Shown here: positions 22,467 to 33,859 of the stretch, in pieces | How the letters are laid out: each line of letters opens with the position of its first letter | Position numbering within the stretch: the stretch's first letter is position 1 | Assembly: GCF_000346465.2 (NCBI RefSeq) | Contig: NC_034015.1 | Location: forward strand, 2,276,658-2,340,657 | DNA: 64,000 nt | DNA from: Prunus persica | Taxonomy: Eukaryota > Streptophyta > Magnoliopsida > Rosales > Rosaceae | Direction of reading: 5' to 3' | Translations under genes and position numbers: made by a program | Notes under the pieces: model-generated | Told to the model about the DNA's origin: nothing | Database searches by the model: none | Seen by the model: only the letters and a program-made list of their open reading frames with translations

Positions 22467-23531
22467 GTCAAGTGTCACCTTACGTACTTAGCTGGAAAGT
22501 CAACTACTTCATCTAAGATCAAATTAATTGAGTCCATCACAAGATGAAACTGACCACTCCACCTACCTATCGTTGGCGGCACCAAACTAATTAGAAACAT
22601 CCTAATCGAACACACACACACAAAATAAATAATATTTTTTAAAAAAAAAAATTTGGACACGGATTGCCTCTTCCTTTGAAGGGGGATATTCCTTCTTTTG
22701 GCGAATCATGGTTTAACATGTATACAAAAATAATTCATCGAAAATATAAAATGAAAATTTTATACACGTTTGTCAAACTGTGATTTACACAAATAATTCA
22801 TCGTTATACATATTACATAACGAGTAATGTTAAAATCACCACATTTAGTCACTGGATATGTCACCATATGATGTGTGAGTGTATGTATAAAATAAAATTT
22901 AAAGTGAAGCCAGATTTGAATAAATCTCTGTGTGTCATTTGTTGAATAAAATTTGATGTATCCTTGGCCGTACTCATATATTCATAAATCTCTCTTTGCT
23001 TTCACTCCAGGTTCAGCGTGGACAATTCTCTCAAGATCTTTTGCCGAATATTGCATAGTGGGGTGGGACAATTTGCCAAGGACTCTCCTCCTCTACTACA
23101 CCAACTTTGTGTCCTCACCTGAAGGCTACTTCCAGACAGTCATATGCAACTCCCAAGACTACAAGAACACCACTGTCAACCATGACCTCCACTACATTAC
23201 ATGGGACACGCCTCCAAAGCAACATCCCAGGTCTCTAGGACTCAGAGATTTTCCAAGAATGATTCTAAGTAACCGTCCTTTTGCTCGAAAGTTCAAGAAA
23301 AATGTACCTGTTCTTAACAAAATCGATCGCGAAGTTCTTAAACGACACCGTGGACAGTTTTCTTATGGGGGATGGTGTTCTGGGAGTAGAGGGCAGACGC
23401 AGAAGATGTGTTCAGGTTTGCAGGGTGAAAACTATGGTGGGTTAAGGCCCGGACCGGGGGCTAAGAGGTTGAAATCTTTGTTAAAAAAACTCCTCTCCAC
23501 AAGGAAGTTTCAGAAGCAACAATGCAAATGA
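21027..23531 (+). CDS. GlcAT14-like beta-glucuronosyltransferase (GT14, core-2/I-branching family)
   Basis: I read four exons: 21027-21528, 21642-21717, 21816-21931 and 23011-23531, all with GT-AG borders and consistent phases (1, 2, 1), giving 404 residues. Residues about 5-25 form a single hydrophobic signal anchor, as expected for a type II Golgi enzyme. The luminal domain starts with PVTFSYLISASKGD and contains the family stretches YHPGNYYLIHMD, WFINLSASDYPLITQDDL, VIIDPGLYSLNKSEL, PTAFKLYTGSAW, YYTNFVSSPEGYFQTVICNS and VNHDLHYITWD. It ends with a cysteine-containing GGWCSGSRGQ region and RPGPGAKRL. Characterised plant members add glucuronic acid to arabinogalactan-protein glycans; I infer that role from the family. 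Length is normal. The third intron (1,079 bases) holds a TA microsatellite near 22437-22462. A CT-rich 5' UTR (20965-20981) precedes the start. It looks intact. Confidence 0.9.
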
Positions 23532-23726
23532 TTCTTTTAGTAAAAACTGAATAAATATCGCATGCTTATGTGTTGTCCATGATTTTTTTAGAATTTGGGG
23601 TTTCTATATATCTAGGATGATATATAGCTAATTAGCTAGTGTTGTTCTTCAATTTTTTTTTTTTTTTTTATGGGAATGGTAACAATTAAATCATTTGTAT
23701 CACTTGCTATGAAATCCTCATAGTAG

Positions 23727-23933
23727 CCAACGAGGGTTGGTTTGGTTGAGTTGGTAAGGATCGTTCTCTACGCTATCAAGATTTAGGTTTGAGTCCTACT
23801 GTCGAGAATCCCTTTTGGTGGGTAATATGTAAAAATAAAAAAGAGGGCTAAGACCCTCTATGTAAGTCCTTAAAGAGGCCTTGATATGCCCTGGGTAACC
23901 TCCCCTCTCTCTAAACTTTTTTTCACCAAAAAG
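23727..23933 (+). mobile_element. tRNA-derived SINE
   Basis: The unit carries RNA polymerase III box A (tggttgagttggtaagg, about 23743-23759) and box B (ggtttgagtcc, 23786-23796) at tRNA spacing. It is followed by a non-tRNA body and a T-rich end near 23920-23927. The flanks give an imperfect target repeat (aatcctcatagtag before, aatcatcgtagtg after). This layout fits plant tRNA-derived SINEs. No protein is encoded. Confidence 0.7.
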
Positions 23934-24853
23934 GAAAAAAATCATCGTAGTGTAATATCTAGAGCCCCGTTAAATAGTACAGATAATGGCAATGTGTTCG
24001 AACATTACTCCTTATTGTAACATTACTCCTTATTGTTTGAAAGTCTGTATAACTTTTAATATTTTTTGTTATGGGCTTAGGTTTAAAGTGTTCACTTCTT
24101 AATCATAAGAATGATCTATAAATGAAAGTATACACTTTATAACATGAGACTGATAACATTACATGGTCACATCAAAAGCAATATAAGTAGACAAGGTTTC
24201 TGAAAGTACATTTAAATAAGGAACATACCTACATTCCCATGACCAGCTAGCCTTGTAGTGGATTAGGTATGGTGTTGTCCAAGTATGCTTGTCGAAAGCC
24301 TTTTTTAAATCAATTAATTGGTTCTTTTACTAAAAGCGGTACACACTGATCATTCTTATTTTAAAAGAGAAACTCATATACAATGCGAATAGCAAAACAA
24401 TATTATTCTCGTTACAAGAAAGTTATTTTTTTTTTCTAATGTAGACCGTTGTCTAGGTTACTACATCATCTATTTAAAAAGTTTTAGGGGGCCTCTGCAT
24501 ATTGTATACGAGCATATGAGTGCACTTCTGACATGGAGAGATGGAGGAGGCTGATTTATATAACGGTCACCTTCCTCATATGTCTATATTTGAATTTATG
24601 TTGTGCCGCCCACTCAGATCTGTAAACACAACGTCAATTTGATATAGCCTTTATTGGGTGCGTCACGCGTGATCCCATACACATACACAACAACTAATAA
24701 AACAATATCCATTTCAACTTATCCATAAATAAATAAATAAATAAATAAATACGTCATCATCAGCTAGCTAGTTGACTAGAGTTACTACGTATTACTTCAC
24801 CACCACCAAGAGAGTGCAACAAAATTAAGTACCCACAAGCATCATCACATCAC
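23934..24853. other. intergenic region between convergent genes
   Basis: This is the 3' side of both the GlcAT14-like gene and the MCTP gene. It contains an (AATA)n run near 24727-24751. No gene or structured element is recognised. Confidence 0.55.
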
Positions 24854-27800
24854 CTACATAATCTGGTCAGAGAGAGACGGAAGTCGCCGGAAAAAGTTGA
24901 CCGGAACAGACGGCATGTCGTCGTGGAACCTTGGGTGGCGCAAGCAATAGAACCCTGACACCAACACAAAAGCCTTGAAAGGCACCACGTAAAACACCAA
25001 AGACGCCACCAAACAAAACACCACAAATATGCCCGTTGCTCTTGGGTCCCTCCAATTAAAAAGCGCCTCCAACCGCTCCCCTTGCGCTGCCACGTCACCT
25101 AACAGAGTCTGGGCCCTACCTCCTAATGCCCGCAGCCGATCGTATCGGATGCGTATTACATCCGACGGTCGCGTGGACGGGAACCCATCAAGTTCCTCGT
25201 CCAGCTCATCCGGGCTCACCGCATCAACGTAAGAGATCCTTGGGTCCATATTGGGCGGGGCCCTCTGCCTATATCGACATCGCAGCAATAGGATCAAGAA
25301 GGCGTACATGAATATGGTGGGGAACACCAGATGCGGACATAGCACAACTGCCACGAGCAGCACGTGCACCAAAACAGTGGTGGGTGGATGCTGCCAGGTG
25401 CGGATTCCGTCGAGCCAACGGGCAAACATAGCCCCACGTGACAGGCAGCCCACCACGCGAAACCAATTGGCCTTGCTTCTCCTCATGCTCCACACGTGCG
25501 TGTCGGAGTCCAACATGAACTGAACCACCTCTTGCCCCAACGGCGGCTCCGACCTAGCGAGTCGAGCCGTAACGATTCGCATGGCCGTGTGCCTCAGGAT
25601 GTCTTGTTGCGCAGGGCCCAGCGGGCGGACGTAGTGCATTCTGGGAAGTATTGGGCTGGTGTACGCTTGGATCAAATTAAGCCAAGATGAGCAAGAGAAT
25701 CGGACGGCTATCTCAATCTCTCCCATTTTCTTGGCCCCACCAGGAAGCAACACCGTAAGGGAATATGAGCTTTTGTACACCCGATTCGTATCGAGAGTGG
25801 ACAACCGCACGCGGATCTTCCCGATCCGAATATCTTTCTCGGGTTTTCCAGCTTCGTCGCGCTTGTACCTTCCGTTGTCGAAGACTCCTATAGTGAGGAC
25901 CGTACAAGGATCGTATACGTCCCATGTGTACTGCTCGTTCCAGCGTGGATTAAATCGGTCGAGAATGGTTCGGGTCCGGACCCACTTTGGTCCGTATTTG
26001 GCAACCACGTAAGTATCGGTTGTCCCACGCACACCGTTTTTGGTCTTCACCGGAAGCAAATTTGTGGCCCCGCGAATACCAACTTCGAGCAACCCAATAG
26101 GAGGCTTGGCTAGCTGCTTAGCCGCGGCTCTAACATCACTGGTCACGTGCGCCGCCTCATCCAGCACGTGATACCCACCTTCCAAACAAACTCGCAAATG
26201 TATTCGTCCGGCATACGGACGGCTCTCATCGCCAATCAGATTGAGCCACCTGGACTTTGGTTCAGCCCTATCATCGCTCCTCCTCTCAACGCTGGGCACG
26301 TGGAGCTTCGCATGGCCCACAGACTGAGAATTGGTCACGTCTTCCACGGTTAGAACCAAAAACGGCTCGAACGGCTCAGCTGCTACAAAAACCAAGTCTT
26401 CGTTCCAAGTGGGGTTGGCGGAGCTTGATGACGTGGAGCCCACGGAGGTCCTACTGGTCTTGAAAAGCTGAGCGCCAAGTTGAGCTTTGACATAAAGTTC
26501 TGGGCTCCGAACCTTGAGCTTGGGTTCGGATCCCGAAGCTAGCTGGAGATCCTGGGTTTGGATGACCGTTAGTCTCAAATACCAAAGCTTGGGAGACAAA
26601 TAGACCTTGGCTCGGGTCTCGGGTATCAACCCACCCGAATCCGACTGCCACGCCTCCTGAAACGCCTCGTCCGCCTGCGTTCCTATCCACACGGCGAGCA
26701 TGACGTCATTCCCAGCCTCCTTCTCCGACTCCAGAGTGTACCATTGCGGAGCCAAGGGGCTGTCTGGCGGAACTCGCTTAGGCACCTCCTGCAAGTCAAA
26801 CGACACCGTTCCGAGAGAAGTCTCTGTTCTGGTAGGAGGCTCGTTTTCCTTCTTCTCCTCCGCTTCTGCCCACACCGAAACTTCCAGAGAGGTCGAGTTT
26901 AAGCCTTCCTTGTCGAAGGCGAAGACCTGGTCCCACTCTTTGTCGCTTGGCTGGGTCTTGGTCTTGATGCTGTGCGTTCCGATCACGAGCTTGGCGTAAA
27001 CCGGTTCGGCAGTAGAGCCGCCATTGCCCCTCTTAGCTTTCACAACTCGTACGTAAAGAAACGGCATCCGGTCCACCAGATCGTATGCGCTCAGGCTCCG
27101 GTCCCGGGCCAATGGCTGAAGAAGCTCAACCTCGTTGATGCCGCCATTTGCCTCCACGTGCTTTTCTTTCTCCACTTGTTTTGACTTCTCCGAACCGTAT
27201 GCGATTGGCGGATTCTCAACCTCCGGGGGCGGGGCTGAAGCCTCCTCCGTTTTCGGTTTACTGTCTTCCGGTGACTTGGGCTTCTCCTCTGATTTCGCCT
27301 CCTCCTCTTTAGGCTTTTCTTCTGTTTTAGCCTCCACTTTTTTAGTTTCCTCTGCTTTCGCCGCGGCCTCGGGGTTTTGATCTTCCGCTTTCGGATTCTC
27401 CAGCGGCTTCTCCTGTTCCGCCTGCGGGAGAGCAGTCTCCTGCTTCACCTCCGCCGCCGCGGGAGGGTCCTCGTCGATGTAATATATTTTCAATCCGATT
27501 TCCCCCTTGATCTGAGAAAACACGCTGCGCTTCTCCAACGGGAAATAAACCAAGGCCTCGGCCCCAGTTTTGGCAAAGGTGTTTCCGGGGATCTTGACTT
27601 TGCCGAGAAAAGTGTTGCGCTTTCCTGTCTTCTTGTCGTTGTAGAGATTGATTTCGAGGATCTCGGAGGCCATGGAGTCGTTGTCGTGGACGAGAAACTC
27701 AAGCTTCTCGTCCCACTCGGGATTGAGATCTCTCTGCTTGGTCTTGGTCCGCCTCCTCTGCCCGTCGAAGTCGACGATGGCGTAGGCGCTGGCCGTTCCC

Positions 27801-27877
27801 TGGCCGTCTTTCGGCATTAAGTTCTTGGCGTTGCACACTTCCACGATCAGCTTGCGGTGATCAGAGTTTTCAGCCAT
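24854..27877 (-). CDS. multiple C2 domain and transmembrane region protein (MCTP15/16, QUIRKY-like)
   Basis: This single-exon gene encodes 1007 residues, as is usual for plant MCTPs. I start it at the ATG at 27877 (MAENSDHRKLIVEV) because the 59 codons upstream include a low-complexity SLSLSL run from the GA microsatellite and belong to the 5' UTR. C2A covers about residues 8-125. A Lys/Glu/Pro-rich linker follows (about 137-240), then C2B (about 265-375), C2C (about 435-560) and C2D (about 600-740). The C terminus is the PRT_C region with hydrophobic segments near 850-885 and 955-985, ending LPSLSDQIM. C2A with a long linker is the layout of QUIRKY (MCTP15) and MCTP16. These ER-anchored proteins tether the ER to the plasma membrane at plasmodesmata and affect cell-to-cell signalling; C2 domains bind lipids, often with calcium. 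Gene position recalls Arabidopsis MCTP16 (At5g17980), so I favour that ortholog, from memory only. Confidence 0.93.
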   Translation of the reverse strand: MAENSDHRKLIVEVCNAKNLMPKDGQGTASAYAIVDFDGQRRRTKTKQRDLNPEWDEKLEFLVHDNDSMASEILEINLYNDKKTGKRNTFLGKVKIPGNTFAKTGAEALVYFPLEKRSVFSQIKGEIGLKIYYIDEDPPAAAEVKQETALPQAEQEKPLENPKAEDQNPEAAAKAEETKKVEAKTEEKPKEEEAKSEEKPKSPEDSKPKTEEASAPPPEVENPPIAYGSEKSKQVEKEKHVEANGGINEVELLQPLARDRSLSAYDLVDRMPFLYVRVVKAKRGNGGSTAEPVYAKLVIGTHSIKTKTQPSDKEWDQVFAFDKEGLNSTSLEVSVWAEAEEKKENEPPTRTETSLGTVSFDLQEVPKRVPPDSPLAPQWYTLESEKEAGNDVMLAVWIGTQADEAFQEAWQSDSGGLIPETRAKVYLSPKLWYLRLTVIQTQDLQLASGSEPKLKVRSPELYVKAQLGAQLFKTSRTSVGSTSSSSANPTWNEDLVFVAAEPFEPFLVLTVEDVTNSQSVGHAKLHVPSVERRSDDRAEPKSRWLNLIGDESRPYAGRIHLRVCLEGGYHVLDEAAHVTSDVRAAAKQLAKPPIGLLEVGIRGATNLLPVKTKNGVRGTTDTYVVAKYGPKWVRTRTILDRFNPRWNEQYTWDVYDPCTVLTIGVFDNGRYKRDEAGKPEKDIRIGKIRVRLSTLDTNRVYKSSYSLTVLLPGGAKKMGEIEIAVRFSCSSWLNLIQAYTSPILPRMHYVRPLGPAQQDILRHTAMRIVTARLARSEPPLGQEVVQFMLDSDTHVWSMRRSKANWFRVVGCLSRGAMFARWLDGIRTWQHPPTTVLVHVLLVAVVLCPHLVFPTIFMYAFLILLLRCRYRQRAPPNMDPRISYVDAVSPDELDEELDGFPSTRPSDVIRIRYDRLRALGGRAQTLLGDVAAQGERLEALFNWRDPRATGIFVVFCLVASLVFYVVPFKAFVLVSGFYCLRHPRFHDDMPSVPVNFFRRLPSLSDQIM

Positions 27878-27897
27878 TTTCGGATTCTGATAAAAGC

Positions 27898-27900
<3 letters not shown>

Positions 27901-27934
<34 letters not shown>
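27901..27934. repeat. (GA)n microsatellite in the MCTP 5' UTR
   Basis: About 16 GA units lie 24 bases upstream of the MCTP start codon and read as CT on the coding strand. CT-rich leaders are common in plant genes. It is likely to vary in length between individuals. Confidence 0.9.
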
Positions 27935-27938
<4 letters not shown>

Positions 27939-29853
27939 AAATGGTTTAAGTGAGTCGAGTGGTTGAATAGTGTAGTGTTATGAAAAAGAAGAGGGACCAG
28001 CAGAGGGGGTTTAAAAAGAGGGGAGGGGGAGCGTTGACACGTCAGCAACGACACCTAAGACAAAGGTGGCTACGTGGATGAATCTTGGAGAGTGAATTGT
28101 TTGGATGGATTTGGGAGTGGAAGGGGGGGCAAGAGTAGCGTGGGTTGGCCTGAGAGAGCTGAGCACCGTGCCTGGTGCTGAGTTTCTAGTGTGGGTAATT
28201 GTAATTAGTATCTTCATAGTTTAAACCAAGACACAGTTTTCTCTTCATTTTGCAAATCTGCTATTTTATTCACCCTCATTTTAAGCTTAAATTGACAATA
28301 AAACCCTTATATGTAGAGATATTCGTCTAATTCTTTATGACTAAGTCGGTTATTTTGTATTTATTACTCGTCTTATAAATAAATTATATTGTTGCTTTTT
28401 CCTCAAAAGTTTTAACACATTATAGTAAATAAAAGTATTATTACTTTTACTATCCCTAATTACTTTGGAGTGGTAATAATATGAATAATTGTGAATGGGA
28501 ATGGAAGCAGCGACGTCGTGCGAAAGCTAAGGATTTCACAACTTTACAAAGGCTGTCAATCTTGAATTGAAGTAGTTACAGTGGGTCAATTTTACTTTTT
28601 GGGTCAATTACCTCAGGGAATGTATAATTTAATGTCTGCACTTGTCAACAGTAAAAGCTCACCAAGAAAAACCAAACTTTGTTTCTCTCACACACCACAA
28701 AATGGTTGGTTGTACGCAGAAAAAAGGAAAAATAAATAATCACGCCAAAATGGTCGGTTCTACAACGGCTTTATTTCCCTCAATCTTGCATTTTCTTTTT
28801 CTTTTGCCGCTCCAAGATATTGCTTTATAGATTTTAAATTTTTTCCTATTGAGACGAGTAATAATATAATAAACTCACACACACTACATGAATGTTAAGA
28901 CTCGAATTCAAGACTTTGTCCGAGAAAACAATTACTCTAAACCACTACACTAATGAATCATTTACTATAGTTTTTAAACTCAAATATGTTTAATTCAGTA
29001 TAGAAAAATACTAGATTGTTTAATGATTAATTTGTCGAAAAAAGATTAAAAGTACATGGTTTATTGCCTAATTTTTTTATTTTATTTTTTTTATGTGTGC
29101 TGCATTCCAAGTTTCCAACGGTTGCATGTTTTAACCATATGTGCAAAGGGGATCGATGCGAATTAAAATAAAAACAACATTTATTAGGCGAAAGTGGTAA
29201 TTAAATTAAGCAAAAGATTCCAAGCATCTGAAAATGGAAGGGAAATAAAAGTGTCATAAGATTAAGTTCATTTAGATTATTTCCCCTTTTTATTTAAGAG
29301 GACACTTGCAGCCTTCTGCAAAAATGAACGTTGCTTTGTTCTTGTGCTTCATAATATACTTCTGCTGAGTCAGTGTTGAAATGATCATTTTTATTAAATG
29401 AATAAATAAAGTACAAGTGGAAAAAAAATAAAAAGGTGGCTGTCTGCGTGGAAATCTTGTTAAAAGTGAATAATAAAAATAATAATTTATCATAAAAAGA
29501 TCATTAAATAACTTTTGCTGAGTCAGCATGAAAAGATTATTAAATTACTTGCTCCAAAGTGTAGCATGTTGTAATTTATTAGCACTTGATCGTGGGGAAA
29601 ATCTAAGATGCATAAACGGACTGACAAAAATATTCACTAAATAATAATCTCTAGAGGGGAAATCTGTGTTTATCAAAATAGTTTTTTTAATTCAACTTTC
29701 TGCATGAAGAGAACAAACATCATAGAGTCGTTGACGAATATTTCTTACGAACATAGAACACAGAGCGTATGAACTCTTTTGGGCTAGATTAGAAGATGAA
29801 ATTGGATTCACAATTCTAGTTAGGTGTTTTGAAATCTAAAATAAACTTGGATA
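27935..29853. other. intergenic region upstream of the MCTP gene
   Basis: The first roughly 300 bases hold the MCTP promoter. The rest is AT-rich, with a direct repeat of 'ctgctgagtcag'-type sequence near 29361 and 29511. No gene is supported. The last eight bases (cttggata, 29846-29853) are the target duplication of the next element. Confidence 0.5.
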
Positions 29854-30582
29854 CTGGGGCGGCCCTGGGGTGGCGCAAGTGGCGCCACCGCACAGGGTCC
29901 CTGATTCTTAAGGACCCTTGAAAAAAAATTTCTTTATATTATATATATTAATATTATAGGAACTGTATATATAGTATAGCGTGCTAAACATTTGCACAAG
30001 GGCGTGTTTGGTGGAGTTGGCTCCAGCGTTTCTCCATTTCTCCTCTAAGAAACGTACTTTTTTCATTCAAAACAAAACAAACAAAAAACTTCATGGCTTC
30101 TTCTTTCTTTTAAACTTTAATTTTTTGGTAAGTAATCATCAATCTTTTTTTCAATCCTTTGACAATTTTAGTTATTCTTTCAATTTCAGGAATCTCAACA
30201 CCAAAAAGAGAAAACCCTAATTCCTATATTCATAAAGAGCACTCAAAATCAAGTAGTCATATTCAAATTTCAGGAATTTGTGCAACTACTCTTTAATTTG
30301 TGATTGCCAATTTTTTTTTTCCTATTAAACACAAATTGCTTATTGGAGGCAGCAAGAGACCTTGTAGGGGCACAATGAGCTTATTTTTGTACCAAACATT
30401 TAAATTTTTATGAATTTAATTTCTGATTGTCATTACATAATTATTCATGACTTTTAGTTATAAAAAAATTGTTTATGGCATTAAGTTATGGCAAATTTTT
30501 ATTTATAGTATTTTTATATTAGATTATGTGAAGCCCCAATTTAAGTTCGCACAGGACCCTCAAAATCTCAGGGACGGCCCTG
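29854..30582. mobile_element. hAT-type non-autonomous element (MITE)
   Basis: This 729-base element has terminal inverted repeats CTGGGGCGGCCCTGGGG (left) and CAGGGCCGTCCCTGAGA (right, other strand), 12 of 17 positions matching. It is flanked by the perfect 8-base duplication cttggata (29846-29853 and 30583-30590), the hAT signature length. The left arm has a small hairpin, 'ggcgcaagtggcgcc'. It has no transposase; the 79-codon frame at 29981-30220 has no domain. Confidence 0.8.
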
Positions 30583-30591
30583 CTTGGATAA

Positions 30592-31032
30592 GAGCACTTC
30601 CACCCATTTGTCGTGGTAAAAGGTAAGGGCAGTTAGTGTTCATGCAAATAGCGACTGCTTTAGCAATTTTTTTGATGCATTCCCACTCATTGCCATGGCA
30701 ACTCAAGGGCAACCATTATTCACATGAGATATGATGAGAGGAATTTGTATGGAGTTTTGGTATGAGAAGTGAAGAATATGGCTAGTTATTTATAGAAAAA
30801 AAAATTTTGATTTGGTTTTTTTTTTTGGGGGTATTTAAATTGGTTGCTGACGTCACAATGACGTCTACGTGAGATCAGCTTACCTAGGTAGTAGCCCAAG
30901 TAAGTCTTGCCTTTGGGCTTGTCCAGGCTGGTGGAGCCCAATGCCTGCCCTAACAAGCCTTTGCAGCTAGAAATGAAATTGGGAGCCTAGAGAGCCTTTT
31001 GCCCGAACTAGCCTCTCCTGCTGGAGGTGCTC
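30592..31032. mobile_element. PIF/Harbinger-type MITE
   Basis: This 441-base element has terminal inverted repeats GAGCACTTCCA (left) and GAGCACCTCCA (right, other strand) and 3-base duplications TAA (30589-30591 and 31033-31035). It is non-coding. Its left duplication overlaps the last bases of the 8-base duplication of the neighbouring hAT element. Confidence 0.7.
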
Positions 31033-32554
31033 TAAGGGGCTATAGCCCAATGGACAATTGGGAAAAAGACAAAGACCATGTACAAATTTTAATAAACTCC
31101 CCCTATTCCCACAAATATTAGCCCATCCCTTCCTGCAAAATTAAAAGCATAGTTCAACTTATATAAGCAAATAAAATGAATATATATTTTATTATAGAAA
31201 TGAGCAAGATCAAGATCTCATGAATCCAAAGAAAGTTCCTCATGTAGTGTATACCTTATTTTCTCTTGGATTGAAAATGAGGTCATTCTTGCTTGCCTTA
31301 TTTTATCTAAATAATCATGTTTATTTTTTATCTTTTCGATTTGTGTGGTTTAGTTTTAAACGTAAATTAAATATACAAATTGAACTTAAATTTCAATTGA
31401 ATCCAGGATTACCGTGCATAGCAACAAGACTAAAGATTATTAGAATAATAGTACGCCGAACTACTGGACTAAATGTCTCTGTGTAGTCAAAACCAAGCTC
31501 TTGGCTAAAGTCTTGAGCTACTAACCATGCCTTGTATCTAGATATAGTGCCATCAGAATTCCTTTTGATTTTGTAGATCTACTTACTGCCTACAATTTTA
31601 GTATTCAATGGAGGAGGAACAAGTTCCCATGTCCCTTGCATATGAAGAGTATATATTTCCTCTTTGTTTAGCCTTTTTATATTTGAGCATGTTGAAAGCT
31701 AAGTAAAATTTCCCGTTAATCTTTTAACCATTTACGGTTTTGAGATTAACTTTTTTTTATGTGAGCGTGCCACTGTTAGTAATTAAAACTCTAAAAAAAT
31801 TTGAATAATTTTATATACTTGCGCCCCAAGTAATATACTTAAACGAACGATTGTGATTTTGGGTGGGGAAACCTCCTAAGAGAGTTCTTTTCTATATCTT
31901 AGACTAGTGAGGACTTCACAATTTATCTAGATAAAAATAGTAAGTAAAGCAAAATAAACGTATTTATGAAAGATGTAACAAACTAGTCCAAGCCTAACTG
32001 CCTGAAATACAAAGCACAAAATGAATTGCCAAGTCTAGATAAGTCTCAGATTGTTGTACTTTGACTTCTGCTTAAAAATACAATCCAAATGATGTTTTAA
32101 GGTTAGGCTGGACTGGATTTCTTTTAGCTAGACTGGATGTTTTTGCATTGGATTTGAACGTAAGCACCTTCAACTAATAGAGATGAGTTGAAAATTGATA
32201 CCAATGTTGATCTGGTAGCTGTAGGCTAGCACCTATTATCATAGATTTTGAGTGATCTGGTAGCTTTGTAGACAATTTTAAGACATTAAGGTGTCTTTAT
32301 AAATTTGTTGAGGTTTTCATGTGATGGAAAAACATGACTTCTGCTTGTTTTATCTAATTTGCTGAACCAAATTTGTAAGATAAATTAATCTCTTTTTGAA
32401 TTCTATTCGATTTACCTTGCCTATTTTGCTAAAGAAATCTTGTTTTCTCCTTAACATTCTGAGCTTTTCCTTGAGCTAGATCGCTTCTTGAGGAAGATTG
32501 CTTGCTTGCTTTTGGTAGTTGCAAGATCGTGAGATTCTTGATCAATTTGAGCTA
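31033..32554. other. intergenic region with a Copia relic
   Basis: Apart from the antisense Copia fragment near 31410-31670, this AT-rich span shows no gene. The 88-codon frame at 31220-31486 partly overlaps that relic on the other strand and is not supported. The eight bases at 32547-32554 (ttgagcta) are the left target duplication of the large inverted-repeat element that follows. Confidence 0.5.
31410..31670 (-). pseudogene. Copia reverse transcriptase fragment
   Basis: On the minus strand the translation gives the start of the Copia RVT_2 domain: GTWELVPPPL, an in-frame TAG where a Trp codon is usual before the IYKIKRNSDGT segment, then YKAWLVAQDFSQELGFDY and TFSPVV. After that it decays. 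No LTRs or other domains are nearby. It is an old relic of about 85 codons. Confidence 0.8.
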
Positions 32555-32951
32555 AGGGGAATGCTAGCAACCTTCTCTCTTTGACCTTCTCTCTTCTCTT
32601 CATGACATGTGTCACTTATCTTTCATTTAAATTAATGTTTTTAATTACATAAAAAATATTAATTGTGTTTCCATATTTGTCCTTGATAAACCAGTTTAAT
32701 TCTCTTGTTTCTTTTATTGTCATGGAAAACACAAAATTCTTAAAGATAAAACAAAAATCAGACCAAAAAAAAAAGGATGGAAATATGAAATTTTAAATAA
32801 ATTAAATTAAATTAAAGTTCTGAACGCAGAAACAAAAAGAAGTAATTGAACGCCGAAAGTGAACAACCACCAAAGCTCCACACCCAACCTAGTCTTCCAC
32901 CCCACCTCGGCGGCAGCAAACCCTCTCCTCCTTGCCGTCAGCAAAGCCTCC

Positions 32952-32955
<4 letters not shown>

Positions 32956-33013
<58 letters not shown>
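32956..33013. repeat. (CT)n microsatellite
   Basis: About 29 CT units lie in the interior of the inverted-repeat element. Serine/leucine and arginine/glutamate repeat frames through it are artefacts. Confidence 0.95.
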
Positions 33014-33016
<3 letters not shown>

Positions 33017-33136
33017 CCACACCAGATCTGGATCTCTCTCATATAACCATATGACCCAAAATATGTAATTGGAGGTAGAAAGCACGTATCAGATTTCCTT
33101 CGATTTGGTACAGTTTGGCGTTTTGGCAAACACATG

Positions 33137-33859
33137 TGTAAACACGAATTTCCTGCGACAAATGAGACAAGAACACATGTACAAAATAATATTGTATTAA
33201 TGAAATTTAGAGTTACAATCTCTGTATTGAATCCTCTGATTTGATCTCCAAAGTGTGTAAAGAAAATATGTGTTTGATACAAGGGTCGTAGAGACTTGAT
33301 CTTGATCAAACGGGTAGCATGAAGCTTGTTTAGTGTTTGGAATTTTTCTACGGTGAAGGAACCGGCACGTATTTGTTGTGCTTGGTGGCTCTTCCAAAGT
33401 AGGGTGAAGAATGCAGAGAGTTTTCTGTTTCTTCTGAGTGCTAGGTTTTTTCTGACCCCTTCTTTCGTCTTGAGGCCTCCTATTTATAGGCTCTTGTAGG
33501 ATGCTTGACCTAAATAACTTTCCCTATTTAAAATCTTGTTTTGTGGGATTTTGATTTGATTTAAATCAATTCCCATAATCTAGCAATTTAACCAGATTGT
33601 CTTCAATTGATTGACCTGATTAATATTTGATTTAAATCAAAGTCAACCACAGAAGATTCTTTTCTTTAATCTTGTCTTCATCTTGAACCGTTTGATGCAC
33701 TCCGTTGGATGTCGCCATGTGTTATTTTTTGATAACTAATCAGATTTTGATGAGTCACACGCCACGTGGACGAATTACGGGGCTCACGATTTAATCCACC
33801 GAACCCTAATTATTTTCTTGTCCAATAGAATTTATTGCACCAAAATTTCTTTGTCTACA
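33137..33859 (-). repeat. 3' LTR of the Tat element (left)
   Basis: Pairs with 45871-46593 at equal length. The 'cctatttatagg' palindromic TATA-like motif at 33478-33489 is conserved in both copies. Confidence 0.93.

Noticed and set aside
24867..27820. Plus-strand ORFs of 60-147 codons inside the MCTP gene
   Set aside because: They are shadows of the 1007-codon minus-strand gene in GC-rich coding DNA.
27878..28054. 59 extra N-terminal codons on the MCTP reading
   Set aside because: They contain an SLSLSL run from the GA microsatellite; the family starts at MAENSDHRKL with C2A immediately after.
28860..28960. Second SINE near 28900
   Set aside because: A weak box B-like motif is present, but no box A at proper spacing and no target duplication.
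32807..33309. Arg/Glu- and Ser/Leu-repeat open frames across the CT microsatellite
   Set aside because: They are translations of a dinucleotide repeat with no flanking domain.
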